This document shows positions 26,572 to 36,416 of a DNA stretch of 64,000 nt, one piece after another. The position numbers and the translations under genes were made by a program. The notes under the pieces are model-generated. The model searched no databases. It was not told where the DNA came from and was given only the letters and a program-made list of their open reading frames with translations. Origin of the DNA: Brevundimonas sp. (GTDB lineage: Bacteria; Pseudomonadota; Alphaproteobacteria; Caulobacterales; Caulobacteraceae); assembly GCF_016742135.1 (NCBI RefSeq), contig NZ_JACVCG010000005.1, positions 58,924 through 122,923 of the forward strand. The letters run 5' to 3'. Each line of letters starts with the position of its first letter. Within the stretch, counting starts at the first letter, position 1.

Positions 26572-27819
26572 TCACAAAATAGGGGCTCGTCCATCCGTGC
26601 GCCATTCCCTGCGACACTTCAAATCGGCCTCATGCTCAACCCGGCCCAGGCTCAGCGCCAGCCGACCGGCGGCCAGAGCCTCAACCCGAGCCCTCGACTG
26701 TGCAAGAACCGGTCCCGTTTCACCGTCCCGAATGAGCACAGGCAGGCCGGGCCGCGACGCCGCCGGCAGGCCGGCCACGATCGCACGATCCTCGCGCCCC
26801 AGTCGCGCCGCCCGCCCCGCCAGGGACGCCACCCGCCAGCCGGGCGCATCCACTGTCACGGCAAACCGCCCGTCCCAGACAGCCTCGACACCGGGGGCAG
26901 GATGCAAGACCGGCTCGACCCTGCGGCGATAGTCGCCGGCTTCCCGCACAAGGGTCAGGCCCTCGGCCCCGGCGATGAGCCGCGCCCCGACAAGGCCCGC
27001 CGTGAAATTCTCACCCGCCGCAACTCGCTCGGTCAGCCGCACCAGCCGATCCCCGCGCGGGAGACGGACGCCACCGCCGGCCACAACCAGCCCGAAGGCC
27101 AACGCTCTCGCATCCGTATTGCGGGGCGCGCGGATGACGCCCCATTTGTCCGCCGCAATGCCGGCTGCCCTCGGCGGCCTGTCCTGTCGCGGGATGTCGG
27201 CGTCGTCCCCGTCGACGACAGCCTGTCGCGCCCGGCTGCGGCCATAGCGCAGGTCGGTGTTGGCGGGGTCTTCGATCCAGTCGATCCCGTGCGCCTTCAA
27301 CCCGTGCCGCAGATCGGCCCGGCGTTCGCCCAGCAGGGGCCGCAGCAGCATCAGGCCCCGCCCCTCCGGCCAGGCCGGCGACGGGCTCCAGTCTCGCAGC
27401 GTTCCGAGCGTGGAGCCTTCCGCCTGCATCCACCGCCCCTCGGCGACATCATCGGCCGTATGACCGGTCAGGATCACCCGCGCCCCGACCGTCCGGGCCA
27501 TGTCCGCCAGCCGCGCATGACGGGCCGCGCGGGCGGCGGCGGGCAGACCTGTTGCGGGGTAAGGGCCTTCCCAGCGCGCGCTGTGAAACGCCGCGCCAAG
27601 TCGCCCGGCCATGTCCCGCACCCGGTCGTGCCACAGGCGACTGTCGGGGTTCAGCCCGTGATCGACATGCAGAACGGCCAGTGACCGCCCGTTCTCGGCC
27701 GCCCACTCATGCGCCAGATGCAGCAGGGCGACCGAGTCGCCCCCTCCCGAGACGGCCACCGCAACCGGAGCCGGATCATCGCGGACAAGACGGGCCGTCA
27801 GCGCCGCCTTCACGCGCAC
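26572..27819 (-). CDS. tilS: tRNA(Ile)-lysidine synthase
   Basis: TilS converts C34 of tRNA-Ile(CAU) to lysidine so that it reads AUA. The PP-loop VAVSGGGDSVALLHLAHEWA (~22-41) and HVDHGLNPDS mark the N-terminal ATP-pyrophosphatase domain. Further conserved parts are ARAARHARLADMARTVGARVILTGHTADDVAE and LLRPLL...IDWIEDPANTDLRYGRSRARQAV. The remaining ~200 residues are the weakly conserved C-terminal domain. The start is GTG 27819, 23 nt after the cpoB stop; an in-frame GTG two codons later is possible. Product 415 residues. Confidence 0.93.
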   Translation of the reverse strand: MRVKAALTARLVRDDPAPVAVAVSGGGDSVALLHLAHEWAAENGRSLAVLHVDHGLNPDSRLWHDRVRDMAGRLGAAFHSARWEGPYPATGLPAAARAARHARLADMARTVGARVILTGHTADDVAEGRWMQAEGSTLGTLRDWSPSPAWPEGRGLMLLRPLLGERRADLRHGLKAHGIDWIEDPANTDLRYGRSRARQAVVDGDDADIPRQDRPPRAAGIAADKWGVIRAPRNTDARALAFGLVVAGGGVRLPRGDRLVRLTERVAAGENFTAGLVGARLIAGAEGLTLVREAGDYRRRVEPVLHPAPGVEAVWDGRFAVTVDAPGWRVASLAGRAARLGREDRAIVAGLPAASRPGLPVLIRDGETGPVLAQSRARVEALAAGRLALSLGRVEHEADLKCRREWRTDGRAPIL

Positions 27820-27842
27820 CGACAGCGCGGTCCGGGACTCGT

Positions 27843-28721
27843 TCAGCGGCAGCCGGCCGACGTCCGGACCGAAGCCGCACGCGTCTTAAGCGCCGCCGGG
27901 GCCGTCTCGGCATAGCGGCGATTGAAGTCCGTCAGGGCAGCGCAGGCCTGGGTGTTGCGATCGGTCGCCACCAGCGCCTGGGCCAGATCCACGGTCGCCT
28001 TGGCGGCCCAGGGCTCGGTCGGCCAGCCGCGCAGCGCCTGGGCATAGAGGGGAACCGCCGCGGCGGCGTCATCGGCCAGATAGAGGTCCGCCAGACGCAC
28101 GGCGGCCAGACGCGCTTCCGGCGCCTCCGGCCACGTCACCAGCAGGACTTCATAGGCCCGCACGCCCCGGCGGCTGTCCTGGGTGACCAGACGGTCGGCG
28201 GCGCGCAGGTCCCCGGCGGCCGTGCCGCTCGGCGAATTGGGCGTGATCGGGGCGTTCAGTTCGGCTTCCAGGCGGGCGGCCGTCTCCAGCTCAGCGATGC
28301 GCGCCTCGGCATCCGTCAGCTGCCGGCGCAGCTGGGTGTTCTCGCGCTCGGTCTCGTCCAGGGCAAAGGTCAGCCGCTCGATGTCGCCGTTCATGCGCTG
28401 CAGGGTGCGCTCCACATCGGCCAGGCGCGTATCGACGCTGCCCATCTGCCCCTGCAGGGTTACCACCTCCGGATCGGGCTCCATGATGAAGGGCTGCCCC
28501 GAGGAATTGCGCTGGAACAGGGCCCGCTCGATCCGGCGAACATTGCGCTCCAGCGTGCTCAGGCGGCGCGCGTCCCAGATGATCGGCTCACCCTCGTTCG
28601 ACTGGGCGACGGTCGGGCTGGCCAGCATCGTCGCGCCGACGAAGGCCAGCACGGCAAGGCCTGCCGCCGATTTCCCCGGGGCCGGCCGAAGGCGCTTCAG
28701 ACGAGAGAAAAACTTGGACAT
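27843..28721 (-). CDS. cpoB: Tol-Pal cell-division coordinator CpoB (YbgF)
   Basis: This periplasmic TPR protein coordinates peptidoglycan synthesis with outer-membrane constriction through TolA. ATG 28721 gives MSKFFSRLKRLRP and a signal peptide (SAAGLAVLAFVGATMLASPTVAQ). A coiled coil runs from ~75 to 155 (GSVDTRLADVERTLQRMNGDIERL...ENTQLRRQLTDAEARIAELE). C-terminal TPRs follow (RRGVRAYEVLLVTWPEAPEARLAAVRLADLYL, AAVPLYAQALRGWPTEPWAAKATVDLAQAL). The length (292) and position after pal fit the family. A strong hairpin separates pal from cpoB, so cpoB may have a lower level or its own promoter. Confidence 0.92.
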   Translation of the reverse strand: MSKFFSRLKRLRPAPGKSAAGLAVLAFVGATMLASPTVAQSNEGEPIIWDARRLSTLERNVRRIERALFQRNSSGQPFIMEPDPEVVTLQGQMGSVDTRLADVERTLQRMNGDIERLTFALDETERENTQLRRQLTDAEARIAELETAARLEAELNAPITPNSPSGTAAGDLRAADRLVTQDSRRGVRAYEVLLVTWPEAPEARLAAVRLADLYLADDAAAAVPLYAQALRGWPTEPWAAKATVDLAQALVATDRNTQACAALTDFNRRYAETAPAALKTRAASVRTSAGCR

Positions 28722-28806
28722 GACGGATCTCGTTCCACGGATTTGCGGCCTCGACAAGGCACGCGATCCTGACACAGCCTGACATCTGCAGGCGAATATT
28801 CCCAAT

Positions 28807-28838
28807 GAAAGGGGGCGTGCCCACCGGACACGCCCCCT
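28807..28838 (-). terminator. Terminator hairpin between pal and cpoB
   Basis: On the minus strand AGGGGGCGTG and CACGCCCCCT pair perfectly (10 bp) around a 9-nt loop and are followed by TTTCATT. It lies 30 nt after the pal stop and ~90 nt before the cpoB start. The stem is very strong, but the T tract is modest, so partial read-through to cpoB is plausible. Confidence 0.7.
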
Positions 28839-28867
28839 CCCCTTACCCTGCCGTCAATCCGCCCGCA

Positions 28868-29419
28868 TCAGCGGACGGCGCCGGAGACGATGGCCGTGTG
28901 GGCATTGCGGTTGCGGGCCCAGGCTTCCTCGTTCGAGCCCTGGGCGATCGGACGCTCCTTGCCGAAGCTGATCGTCGTGATCCGCGAGGCCGGCACACCC
29001 TGCTGGATCAGATAGGTACGCACGGCCTCGGCGCGACGGGCGCCCAGGGCCAGGTTGTATTCGGCGGTGCCGCGTTCGTCGGCATTGCCTTCGATGCGGA
29101 CGGTCACGCCCGAATACTGACGCAGCCAGGCGGCCTGCTGGTTCAGGCGCGGATAGGCTTCGGGGCGGATGGTGTAGCTGTCGAGGTCGAAATAGACGCG
29201 GTCGCCCACGTTATTGGCGAAATCCTCGACCGAACCGGGACGCGCGGCGCCCATGTCGCCCCCCGTGACCGGACGGTCCGGATAGGTGGTGTTGGTGCCG
29301 CCCTGCTGGGTGCCACCCGGGTCGGTGACCGGGCCTGTCGGGGCGGGGCGGGCGCAGGCGGCCATGGCGGTCATGGCCACGCCCACCAGGGCCAAGCGAA
29401 GAATACGGGACTTGATCAT
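28868..29419 (-). CDS. pal: Peptidoglycan-associated lipoprotein Pal
   Basis: Pal anchors the outer membrane to peptidoglycan and interacts with TolB. ATG 29419 (MIKSRILRLALVGVAMTAMAACARP) gives a lipoprotein signal with lipobox MAAC and acylated Cys at ~22; the ORF track's longer start is unsupported. The OmpA-like domain occupies ~75-180: VGDRVYFDLDSYTIRPEA, VRIEGNADERGTAEYNLALGARRAEAVRTYL and ITTISFGKERPIAQGSNEEAWARNRNAHTAI. The DERG Asp and the Arg of ARNR are the expected diaminopimelate contacts. 183 residues; 145 nt downstream of tolB. Confidence 0.97.
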   Translation of the reverse strand: MIKSRILRLALVGVAMTAMAACARPAPTGPVTDPGGTQQGGTNTTYPDRPVTGGDMGAARPGSVEDFANNVGDRVYFDLDSYTIRPEAYPRLNQQAAWLRQYSGVTVRIEGNADERGTAEYNLALGARRAEAVRTYLIQQGVPASRITTISFGKERPIAQGSNEEAWARNRNAHTAIVSGAVR

Positions 29420-29564
29420 GGGACTCTCCTCAATTGCTCCGTCGGGATGACGGCCAAGCGTGACGGTTTTCAGCGCTAGCCGAACGGATAACGGCGTCAT
29501 AGCGGCGATAACGCACTGTTGATCCGATAGGTTCGCGAATTCGCGCAGCAGGCGTATTTCGGGC

Positions 29565-30953
29565 CTAGCTCGGGCAGCTGTCCGGGGCCTGGCCATAGCC
29601 CAGATTGGCCGGCGGCGCGTCGAGCAGGGGCGACCAAGCCGGGCTGGAGCCACGACCGTCGTAGCCCGCCTGGGCGATCACCCGTCCCGACAGATCCACG
29701 GTCCACAGCCGGGTATCGCCCCCGCGCGTCTGGCGCGCGAACATGATGTAACGGCCGTTCGGCGCCCACGACGGGCCTTCCTCGAAATAGCTGGACGACA
29801 GGATGCGTTCACCCGTGCCGTCCGTGTTCATGACGCCGATGTGGAACTGGCCGCCCTGCTGCTTGGTGAAGGCGATCAGATCGCCGCGCGGACTCCACGA
29901 CGGAGCGGTATAGGAGCCGCCGCCGCGCGAGATCGGGCGCTGGCCCGACCCGTCCGCGTTCATTACATACAGGCGCGCCGACCCCGACCGGTCCGAAGTG
30001 AAAACCAGCCGCCGGTTGTCGGGCGAGAAGCTGGGCGAGGTGTCGATGCCCGGATCGGTGGTCAGGCGGCGCAGCTCGCGAGAGCGCAGGTCCATCGTAT
30101 AGACGTCGGTATTGCCGCCGCGAATGATCGAAAATGCGATCTTTGACCCGTCATTGGAATAGCGCGGCGCCAGCACCTGACCGTCGAACTGGCCCAGCGA
30201 CTCCGTCCGGCCGGTCGACAGATTCTTCAGATAGATGCGGCTGTAGTCCTGGCCCAGCGCCACATAGGTGACCTCATCGGGGTTCGAGGTCGAAAAGCGG
30301 GGCGACATGATCACCTCGTCGCCCTGGGTCAGGAAGACGGGGTTGTAGCCGTCCTGATCGACGATCGCGAGGCGGCTGAGGCGGTTCAACTGGGTCCCGC
30401 TCTCGGCCACATAGATGACGCGGGTGTCGAAGAAGCCGCTTTCGCCGGTCATGCGTTGATAGACGACGTCGGAAATCTTGTGGGCGATGCGGCGCCACTG
30501 CTCGGGCGTGGCCGTGAACTGATAGCTGACCAGCTGACATTGCCGATAGGTGTCATACAGGCGAAAGCCCACGTCATTGCGGCCATCCGGGCGCGGCGTC
30601 ACCGCGCCATACAGCACCACTTCGGCCCCGATCGAGGTCCACTGGGGAAAGGTCGGCTGGTTGGCCAGTGTCAGGCCGGTCTCGATGAAGCTGGCCGGGT
30701 TCAGCGGGTCGAAGAAGCCCGAGCGGCGCAGGTTGCCGCGAATGACCCCGGAAATGTCGCTCCCGTACTGACCGGAAAAGCCGACCACGGCGATCGGCAG
30801 GGGGCGCAGCACGCCCTCGCTGACGATCACTTCCTGAAGCGGAGCGGGTTCCTGGGCCAGCGCGGCCTGGGGCGCGCCCAGCGAGAGCGCCAGTCCAAGG
30901 GCGAAGGTCGCCCCGATTCCCGTTGCCGATTGCATCCGCCGCTTCAAATCCAT
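29565..30953 (-). CDS. tolB: Tol-Pal system periplasmic protein TolB
   Basis: TolB is the periplasmic beta-propeller that switches between Pal and TolA. I place the start at ATG 30953 (MDLKRRMQSATGIG), which has GGAGGA five bases upstream, rather than at 30980. A signal peptide ends at ALA-QEP. The N-terminal domain (~30-165; LPIAVVGFSGQYGSDISGVIRGNLRRSGFF) precedes six propeller blades with the usual DGxN...SFSPDNRRLVFTSDRSGSARLYVMNADGSGQRPI repeats. 462 residues. The 179-nt gap to tolA is the largest in the tol cluster and may hold a tolB-pal promoter. Confidence 0.97.
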   Translation of the reverse strand: MDLKRRMQSATGIGATFALGLALSLGAPQAALAQEPAPLQEVIVSEGVLRPLPIAVVGFSGQYGSDISGVIRGNLRRSGFFDPLNPASFIETGLTLANQPTFPQWTSIGAEVVLYGAVTPRPDGRNDVGFRLYDTYRQCQLVSYQFTATPEQWRRIAHKISDVVYQRMTGESGFFDTRVIYVAESGTQLNRLSRLAIVDQDGYNPVFLTQGDEVIMSPRFSTSNPDEVTYVALGQDYSRIYLKNLSTGRTESLGQFDGQVLAPRYSNDGSKIAFSIIRGGNTDVYTMDLRSRELRRLTTDPGIDTSPSFSPDNRRLVFTSDRSGSARLYVMNADGSGQRPISRGGGSYTAPSWSPRGDLIAFTKQQGGQFHIGVMNTDGTGERILSSSYFEEGPSWAPNGRYIMFARQTRGGDTRLWTVDLSGRVIAQAGYDGRGSSPAWSPLLDAPPANLGYGQAPDSCPS

Positions 30954-31132
30954 GCGTTCCTCCGAACTCAAGACCTGCATGGCGCGACCCTGGCGCCACA
31001 GTATCCGTTATCGCCACCATGTGCGCGATTGAGGCGACTTTCAGGCCGGAAATCCACCGCGCACGTGATTGTCATCTTTGATCATGACATGCTGACGAAG
31101 CCTGAACGTCGCGGGATCAACGGCCCGCCGGT

Positions 31133-31915
31133 TCACCGGTTGCGACAGGCCTGTTCCAGCGGGAAGGTGATGATGAAGCTCTGCTCCTCATACCCTGCCG
31201 GCATCCGGTAACGCGGGGGGATGGTGATCGCCCTCAGAATACTGTCCGAGGCCGCACGCCAGGTCGCGTCACCGCGCGTATTGCGCAGACGCGGCGAGCC
31301 GACCAGCCGTCCATCCTCGGACATGCGCACCTCGACGCTCAGGGTCACTTCCTCAATGCCCGGCAGGTGACACGGCGGGTTCCAGTGCGGCGTGATCTGG
31401 CCCGCGATGGACTGCAGATCCGCCCGGCCCAGGGCGCGCGGCGCCTGTCCCGTGCCGCGGTCGCCGGTCGAGGCGCGGCCTGTCGTCGTACCGGTTCGCG
31501 GCCGCTCGGACAGGTCGTCCAGATTCAGGCCCGGATCCTCACGCGGGGGCGTCGGGCGCTGGGGCGGAGACGGCTGCTGGCGGGGCGGGGTGCGGGGCTG
31601 TTCCGGCTCGGGCCGGGGCGTGGTCTTGGGTGCCGGCTCCGGCCGCGGCAGGGGCGGGGTGGGCGTCGGCTCGGGCTCCGGTATGACTTCGGCGGGCGGC
31701 TCGGGCGCGCTGGAGCCGTCCTCCTCGATCAGCTCATCGGCCGGATTGTCGGGCGCGGCCGCCAGCACGGTCACATCCGAGACGATCGACACCGGCACCG
31801 CGCCCATCATCTCGCGCGGCTCACGCCCTTCCTTCGGCCAGGCGATCAGGGCCAGGCCGATCACCCCTGCGTGCAGCAGGACCGATCCGAGGAAGGAGGG
31901 GCCACCGTTCGCCAT
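31133..31915 (-). CDS. tolA: TolA, TonB-like energy-transducing protein
   Basis: TolA links the TolQR motor in the inner membrane to TolB and Pal. The 260 residues have one N-terminal membrane helix (FLGSVLLHAGVIGLALIAW, ~8-26) with the SxxLHxxxx-type motif that contacts TolQ. A Pro/Glu/Arg-rich linker (~70-140; PEPEPTPTPPLPRPEP and similar) follows, then a TonB-like C-terminal domain (~165-260; IAGQITPHWNPPCHLPGIEEVTLSVEVRMSEDGRLV). The linker is proline-rich rather than the long alanine-lysine helix of E. coli TolA (421 residues), so the periplasmic stalk is shorter and of a different type. It starts 3 nt after tolR. Confidence 0.93.
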   Translation of the reverse strand: MANGGPSFLGSVLLHAGVIGLALIAWPKEGREPREMMGAVPVSIVSDVTVLAAAPDNPADELIEEDGSSAPEPPAEVIPEPEPTPTPPLPRPEPAPKTTPRPEPEQPRTPPRQQPSPPQRPTPPREDPGLNLDDLSERPRTGTTTGRASTGDRGTGQAPRALGRADLQSIAGQITPHWNPPCHLPGIEEVTLSVEVRMSEDGRLVGSPRLRNTRGDATWRAASDSILRAITIPPRYRMPAGYEEQSFIITFPLEQACRNR

Positions 31916-31918
31916 GGC

Positions 31919-32398
31919 TCAGAGGTCACCCTCAAACGGCTCGGCCTCTGCCGTATTGCCGGCCGTATCGGTGATCAGGTTCAGTTTGACGAAGCCGTTG
32001 GTCGACAGACGCGCCATCACCCGCGCAACCGCCTGATAGGGCACCTGGGCATCGGCCCGCAGAAACAGGGGCCGGTCCCGCGCATCGGCTCCGCCGTCAT
32101 CCAGAACCGCCTGGATCAGACTGTCGAACGCCACCTCGCGCTCGCCGACAAAGATTGTGCCCGCCGAGTTGATCGACACGGTCACCGGCTCCTGCGTCGA
32201 CTCCATGGCGCTGGCCTCGGTCTTCGGCAGGTCGACGGGAACCGCTACCGTCAGCAGCGGCGCCGAGATCATGAAGATGATCAGCAGCACCAGCATCACA
32301 TCGACCAGCGGCGTGACATTGATCTCGCTCAGCGGGCGTTTGCGGGCGCGTCTGCGGCCCCGGACGTGGCCGCCTCCGCCGGGTCCTCCCATGGCCAT
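31919..32398 (-). CDS. tolR: TolR, ExbD-family motor component
   Basis: This 159-residue inner-membrane protein has a single helix (PLVDVMLVLLIIFMISAPLLTVAVPV, ~28-53). The conserved proton-pathway Asp (VTPLVDVMLVLL) lies near its start, matching TolR Asp23 in E. coli. The periplasmic domain ends with VMARLSTNGFVKLNLITDT. A Gly/Arg-rich N-terminus (MAMGGPGGGGHVRGRRRARKR) precedes the helix. It is 3 nt after tolQ and 3 nt before tolA, within a tight tolQRA unit. Confidence 0.96.
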   Translation of the reverse strand: MAMGGPGGGGHVRGRRRARKRPLSEINVTPLVDVMLVLLIIFMISAPLLTVAVPVDLPKTEASAMESTQEPVTVSINSAGTIFVGEREVAFDSLIQAVLDDGGADARDRPLFLRADAQVPYQAVARVMARLSTNGFVKLNLITDTAGNTAEAEPFEGDL

Positions 32399-32401
32399 GG
32401 C

Positions 32402-33133
<732 letters not shown>

Positions 33134-33219
33134 GGATCGATCCTGGGAACAGCGTCACGCCCTTTGCAGCGTCAAGGCGTGACCATTTGATGGCGGATTA
33201 GCGGGCTCCGCGCCCGCCG

Positions 33220-33681
33220 TCATCCCCCTGCAACCGGCAAGGGCGAAAGCCAGGGCGTGACGGCGGCGATCAGGGCCGGCGTGGGCCGGGTGGGCCGACC
33301 GTCCGGGCGGATGCAGACCGCCTCGACCCCGGCCCGGCACAGCACCTCACCGGCCCGCTCGATTCGCTGGTCGATCTGCATGCGCGGCCCCTTCATGGCG
33401 TCATAGGTGGTGATCACCTGAAGCGCGTCATCGATCCGCGCGGGCCGCAGGAACTCCAGCGACATCTTCGACAAGACAAAGGCCAGCGGCCGGTCCCCGT
33501 CCAGTAGCTCGGCATGCCCGATCCCGGCGGCCCTCAGAAAGTCTGACCGCCCGCGTTCGAAGAACCGGACATAGCTGCCGTGGTAGACCAGCCCGGTAAA
33601 ATCCGTGTCCTCATAATAGACCCGCACCGGAAGAATGTGCGCGCGCCCGTCAAAACGGCCCGCGGTCGGATGGTCGCTCAT
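33220..33681 (-). CDS. ybgC: Tol-Pal-associated acyl-CoA thioesterase YbgC
   Basis: This is a hot-dog fold thioesterase, 153 residues. The catalytic signature is [29 protein letters not shown], with Asp in the DTD motif and a His on the helix-proximal loop. The second half [24 protein letters not shown] is typical of YbgC. The family hydrolyses short-chain acyl-CoAs and is regularly the first gene of the tol-pal cluster. It overlaps ruvB by 4 nt, so the ruv and tol clusters are physically joined. Confidence 0.95.
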   Translation of the reverse strand: MSDHPTAGRFDGRAHILPVRVYYEDTDFTGLVYHGSYVRFFERGRSDFLRAAGIGHAELLDGDRPLAFVLSKMSLEFLRPARIDDALQVITTYDAMKGPRMQIDQRIERAGEVLCRAGVEAVCIRPDGRPTRPTPALIAAVTPWLSPLPVAGG

Positions 33682-34715
33682 TTCGCGCCTCCGAACAGGC
33701 CGCCCTGCTCCGGCGGTCGGGGCGGTTCGGCCAGACCCAGATGGCTGTAGGCCTTCGCACAGGCCATGCGGCCGCGCGGCGTGCGCTGGATGAAGCCCTG
33801 CTGCAGCAGATAGGGCTCGATCACATCCTCGACCGCATCGCGCGCCTCGGCGATGGCGGCGGCCAGGGTGTCCATGCCGACCGGCCCGCCGCCATAGTTT
33901 TCGATCAGGGCCTTCAGGAAGCGCCGGTCGAGGCTGTCCAGCCCGGCCTCGTCCACCTCCAGCCGCGACAGGGCCCGGGCCGCCACCAGCCGGTTAATGG
34001 CCGGCGCACCCTCGGCATCGGCAAAGTCCCGCACGCGGCGCAGCAGACGCCCGGCCACACGCGGTGTGCCCCGCGACCGGGTGGCGATCTCGCGCGCACC
34101 GTCCTCGGCCATGGCGGCGCCCATCTTGCGCGCAGCGCCCAGAATGACCTTCACCAGTTCATCCGGACTGTAGAATTCCAGTCGGAGCGGAATGCCGAAC
34201 CGGTCGCGCAGCGGCGTGGCCAGCAGGCCCGCCCGCGTCGTCGCCCCCACCAGGGTGAAGGGCGCCAGATCGATCCGCACCGAGCGCGCCGACGGGCCTT
34301 CGCCGATGATCAGGTCCAGTACATGGTCCTCCATGGCCGGATACAGGATTTCCTCGACCGCCGGGTTCAGCCGGTGGATCTCGTCGATGAACAGGACGTC
34401 GCGCGGTTCCAGATTGGTCAGGATGGCCGCCAGATCCCCGGCCTTGGCGAGGATCGGCCCGGATGTGGCGCGAAAGCCGACGCCCAGCTCCCGCGCCACG
34501 ATCTGCGCCAGCGTCGTCTTGCCCAGGCCCGGTGGTCCGAACAGCAGCACATGGTCCAACGACTCGCCCCGCCCCCGCGCCGCGTCGATAAAGACCTTCA
34601 AATTGCCCTTGGCCTGCGGCTGCCCGACGAACTCGTCCAGCGTCTGCGGTCGCAGCGCGCGGTCATAGGACTCGCCGGGGGTGGCATCCGCAGAAATGAT
34701 GCGCGCGTCGGTCAT
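33678..34715 (-). CDS. ruvB: Holliday junction branch migration ATPase RuvB
   Basis: RuvB is the AAA+ motor that, with RuvA, drives branch migration. The 345 residues start with [33 protein letters not shown]. Walker [10 protein letters not shown] is at ~63, Walker B FIDEIHRL, sensor 1 GATTRAGLL and the C-terminal winged helix [18 protein letters not shown]. All are as in other RuvB proteins. Its start codon overlaps the stop of the unknown exported gene by 4 nt, and its stop overlaps ybgC. Confidence 0.98.
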   Translation of the reverse strand: MTDARIISADATPGESYDRALRPQTLDEFVGQPQAKGNLKVFIDAARGRGESLDHVLLFGPPGLGKTTLAQIVARELGVGFRATSGPILAKAGDLAAILTNLEPRDVLFIDEIHRLNPAVEEILYPAMEDHVLDLIIGEGPSARSVRIDLAPFTLVGATTRAGLLATPLRDRFGIPLRLEFYSPDELVKVILGAARKMGAAMAEDGAREIATRSRGTPRVAGRLLRRVRDFADAEGAPAINRLVAARALSRLEVDEAGLDSLDRRFLKALIENYGGGPVGMDTLAAAIAEARDAVEDVIEPYLLQQGFIQRTPRGRMACAKAYSHLGLAEPPRPPEQGGLFGGAK

Positions 34716-35257
34716 CGAATGGGCACCACGGTCGGAGGGGGCGATCTCGTCCGTTCAGGACGGTTTCCTGCAAGGTGGAGGAACCCGGCAACCCCGTCGA
34801 AGTCCGCCGCGTCCGCCGACGCCTGTCCGTCGAACGCACAAACCTGGCCGACCATTCCCCACTGGGGACCTCCCTGCATGATCGCATCCGAACGGAGGTC
34901 TGCTTCGTGCAGCAGTGCACCGTCGGCGCCATAGAACCTGCGGCTGACGTAACCGTATCGATCGCGCTCGCAGTCCACCTTGAACACCGTAGAGACCGCA
35001 ACCGCGGAGGGATAGGCGCGCGCAGCTGCCGAATCATCGATCAGGATTTCAGTTTCGAGCCAGTCTCCATCGAACCGCCTGGACTGCAGCAGTTCTGCTG
35101 CTGGAACCGAAGTCCCTTCGAGCATACGCCCGATGCCCACAGCTTGGGCAGAGGACACAGGCGCAGGATCCTGGGCGCAGGACGCCGATGGAACGGTCAG
35201 GATGGCGATCATCAACATCGCTGATTTCATCTGGATCTTCGGCCCCACAGCACTCAT
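34712..35257 (-). CDS. Exported protein of unknown function between ruvA and ruvB
   Basis: I do not recognise this 181-residue protein. The ATG at 35257 overlaps the ruvA stop (ATGA); a better signal peptide starts at Met10 ([18 protein letters not shown]), which might be a lipoprotein signal with a weak lipobox SASC. The mature part has [55 protein letters not shown]. That pattern resembles small periplasmic proteins of the surface-adhesin E type (strand-rich, 'v..D c.......r.r.yd..G.ll'). The resemblance is an inference. 4-nt overlaps on both sides make it part of the ruv translation chain, though it would work outside the cytoplasm. Confidence 0.72.
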   Translation of the reverse strand: MSAVGPKIQMKSAMLMIAILTVPSASCAQDPAPVSSAQAVGIGRMLEGTSVPAAELLQSRRFDGDWLETEILIDDSAAARAYPSAVAVSTVFKVDCERDRYGYVSRRFYGADGALLHEADLRSDAIMQGGPQWGMVGQVCAFDGQASADAADFDGVAGFLHLAGNRPERTRSPPPTVVPIR

Positions 35258-35871
35258 CGCCCCAGCTCCTGCAGCGCCGCGCGGATGACGGCGGACAGGT
35301 CAGCGTCCTCACCCAGTCGGATCAAGGCCTGATCCACAGCGCGGCGGGCATTGACCTCGACCACGCCCAGTCCCAGCAGGGCCGCCACGGCCTCACCCGT
35401 CAGGGAGGGCGCCGTCGGCGTCGCGGCAACGGGTCCGGCGCCCGCACCGATCGCCAGACCGCCGCCGCCCAGAGGCTTGCCCTTCAGCTCGGTCACGATC
35501 CGCAGGGCCAGTTTCGGCCCCACGCCATTGGCGCGCGCCACGGCGGCCTTGTCCTCGCGCGCGACCGCCGCCGCCAGATCACCGGGCGGCAACACGTCCA
35601 GCACCGACAGGGCCGCCTTGGGCCCCACACCCTGAATGCCCGTCAGGGTGCGGAAGGCCTCCCGCTCATCCCGGGCCAGAAAGCCGTACAGGCGCGGGCC
35701 GTTCTCGGCGGACCAACTGCTCTCGATGTGCAGGGTCACCTCATCGCCCGGCGCCGGCATTCGCCCCAGCGTCCGCGCCCCGCACGCCACGACATAGCCC
35801 ACGCCCATACAGTCGATCAGGCAATGGTCCGCCTCGACCTCGGCCAGCACCCCGCGCAGTCTGCCGATCAT
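35254..35871 (-). CDS. ruvA: Holliday junction DNA helicase subunit RuvA
   Basis: RuvA binds four-way junctions and recruits RuvB. ATG 35871 ([28 protein letters not shown]) gives 205 residues. The OB domain is at 1-65 and two helix-hairpin-helix motifs are at ~70-140 ([20 protein letters not shown] and [22 protein letters not shown]). The C-terminal RuvB-binding domain is at ~155-200 ([21 protein letters not shown]). The start overlaps the ruvC stop by 4 nt and the stop overlaps the next gene by 4 nt. Confidence 0.97.
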   Translation of the reverse strand: MIGRLRGVLAEVEADHCLIDCMGVGYVVACGARTLGRMPAPGDEVTLHIESSWSAENGPRLYGFLARDEREAFRTLTGIQGVGPKAALSVLDVLPPGDLAAAVAREDKAAVARANGVGPKLALRIVTELKGKPLGGGGLAIGAGAGPVAATPTAPSLTGEAVAALLGLGVVEVNARRAVDQALIRLGEDADLSAVIRAALQELGR

Positions 35872-36374
35872 GCCGCCCCCGCCAGCAGGGCCCGCTTGCG
35901 CAGCTGGGCGTGGGTGATGGCGACGGCCAGGGCATCGGCGGCATCGGCCGTCACATCGCCCGCCGCCGGCAACAGGCGTTTGACCATGAAGGCGATCTGG
36001 CTCTTGTCGGCGTGGCCCGCCCCGACCACCGCCTTCTTGATCAGGTTCGGCGCATATTCGGCGACGCTCAGCCCACACCGCGCCGGGGCCAGCATGACCG
36101 CCGCCCGGGCATGGCCCAGCTTCAGCGTCGAGGCGGGGTTCATATTGACGAACACCTCCTCGATGGCCGCCTCGTCACAGGCATGGGCGGCACAGATGTC
36201 GCCAACCGCCTCCAGCAGGAACAGCAGCCGCTCGCTGAACGGCGCCCGTTCGGGCGGGCTGACGACCCCGTGCGCGACCCAGCGCAGCCGCGACCCCTCG
36301 GCCACCACCACACCCCATCCGGTGCGTCTCAGGCCCGGGTCCAGCCCCAGTATGCGAGTCGGTTCGTTCGCCAT
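35868..36374 (-). CDS. ruvC: Crossover junction endodeoxyribonuclease RuvC
   Basis: RuvC resolves Holliday junctions by paired nicks. The 168 residues contain the four acidic catalytic residues of the RNase H fold: Asp in [14 protein letters not shown], Glu in [23 protein letters not shown], and a C-terminal pair in [20 protein letters not shown]. It is the first gene of the ruvC-ruvA-X-ruvB series. Promoter elements upstream of 36374 (43 nt to mgtC) are not obvious. Confidence 0.97.
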   Translation of the reverse strand: MANEPTRILGLDPGLRRTGWGVVVAEGSRLRWVAHGVVSPPERAPFSERLLFLLEAVGDICAAHACDEAAIEEVFVNMNPASTLKLGHARAAVMLAPARCGLSVAEYAPNLIKKAVVGAGHADKSQIAFMVKRLLPAAGDVTADAADALAVAITHAQLRKRALLAGAA

Positions 36375-36416
36375 CCGTTCTATGTGCCCGAAAGAGGGTT
36401 AGCGGGCAATGAACTG

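Noticed and set aside
24387-26582. 731-aa plus-strand ORF over ftsH
   Set aside because: Antisense shadow of ftsH with biased His/Gln/Arg composition.
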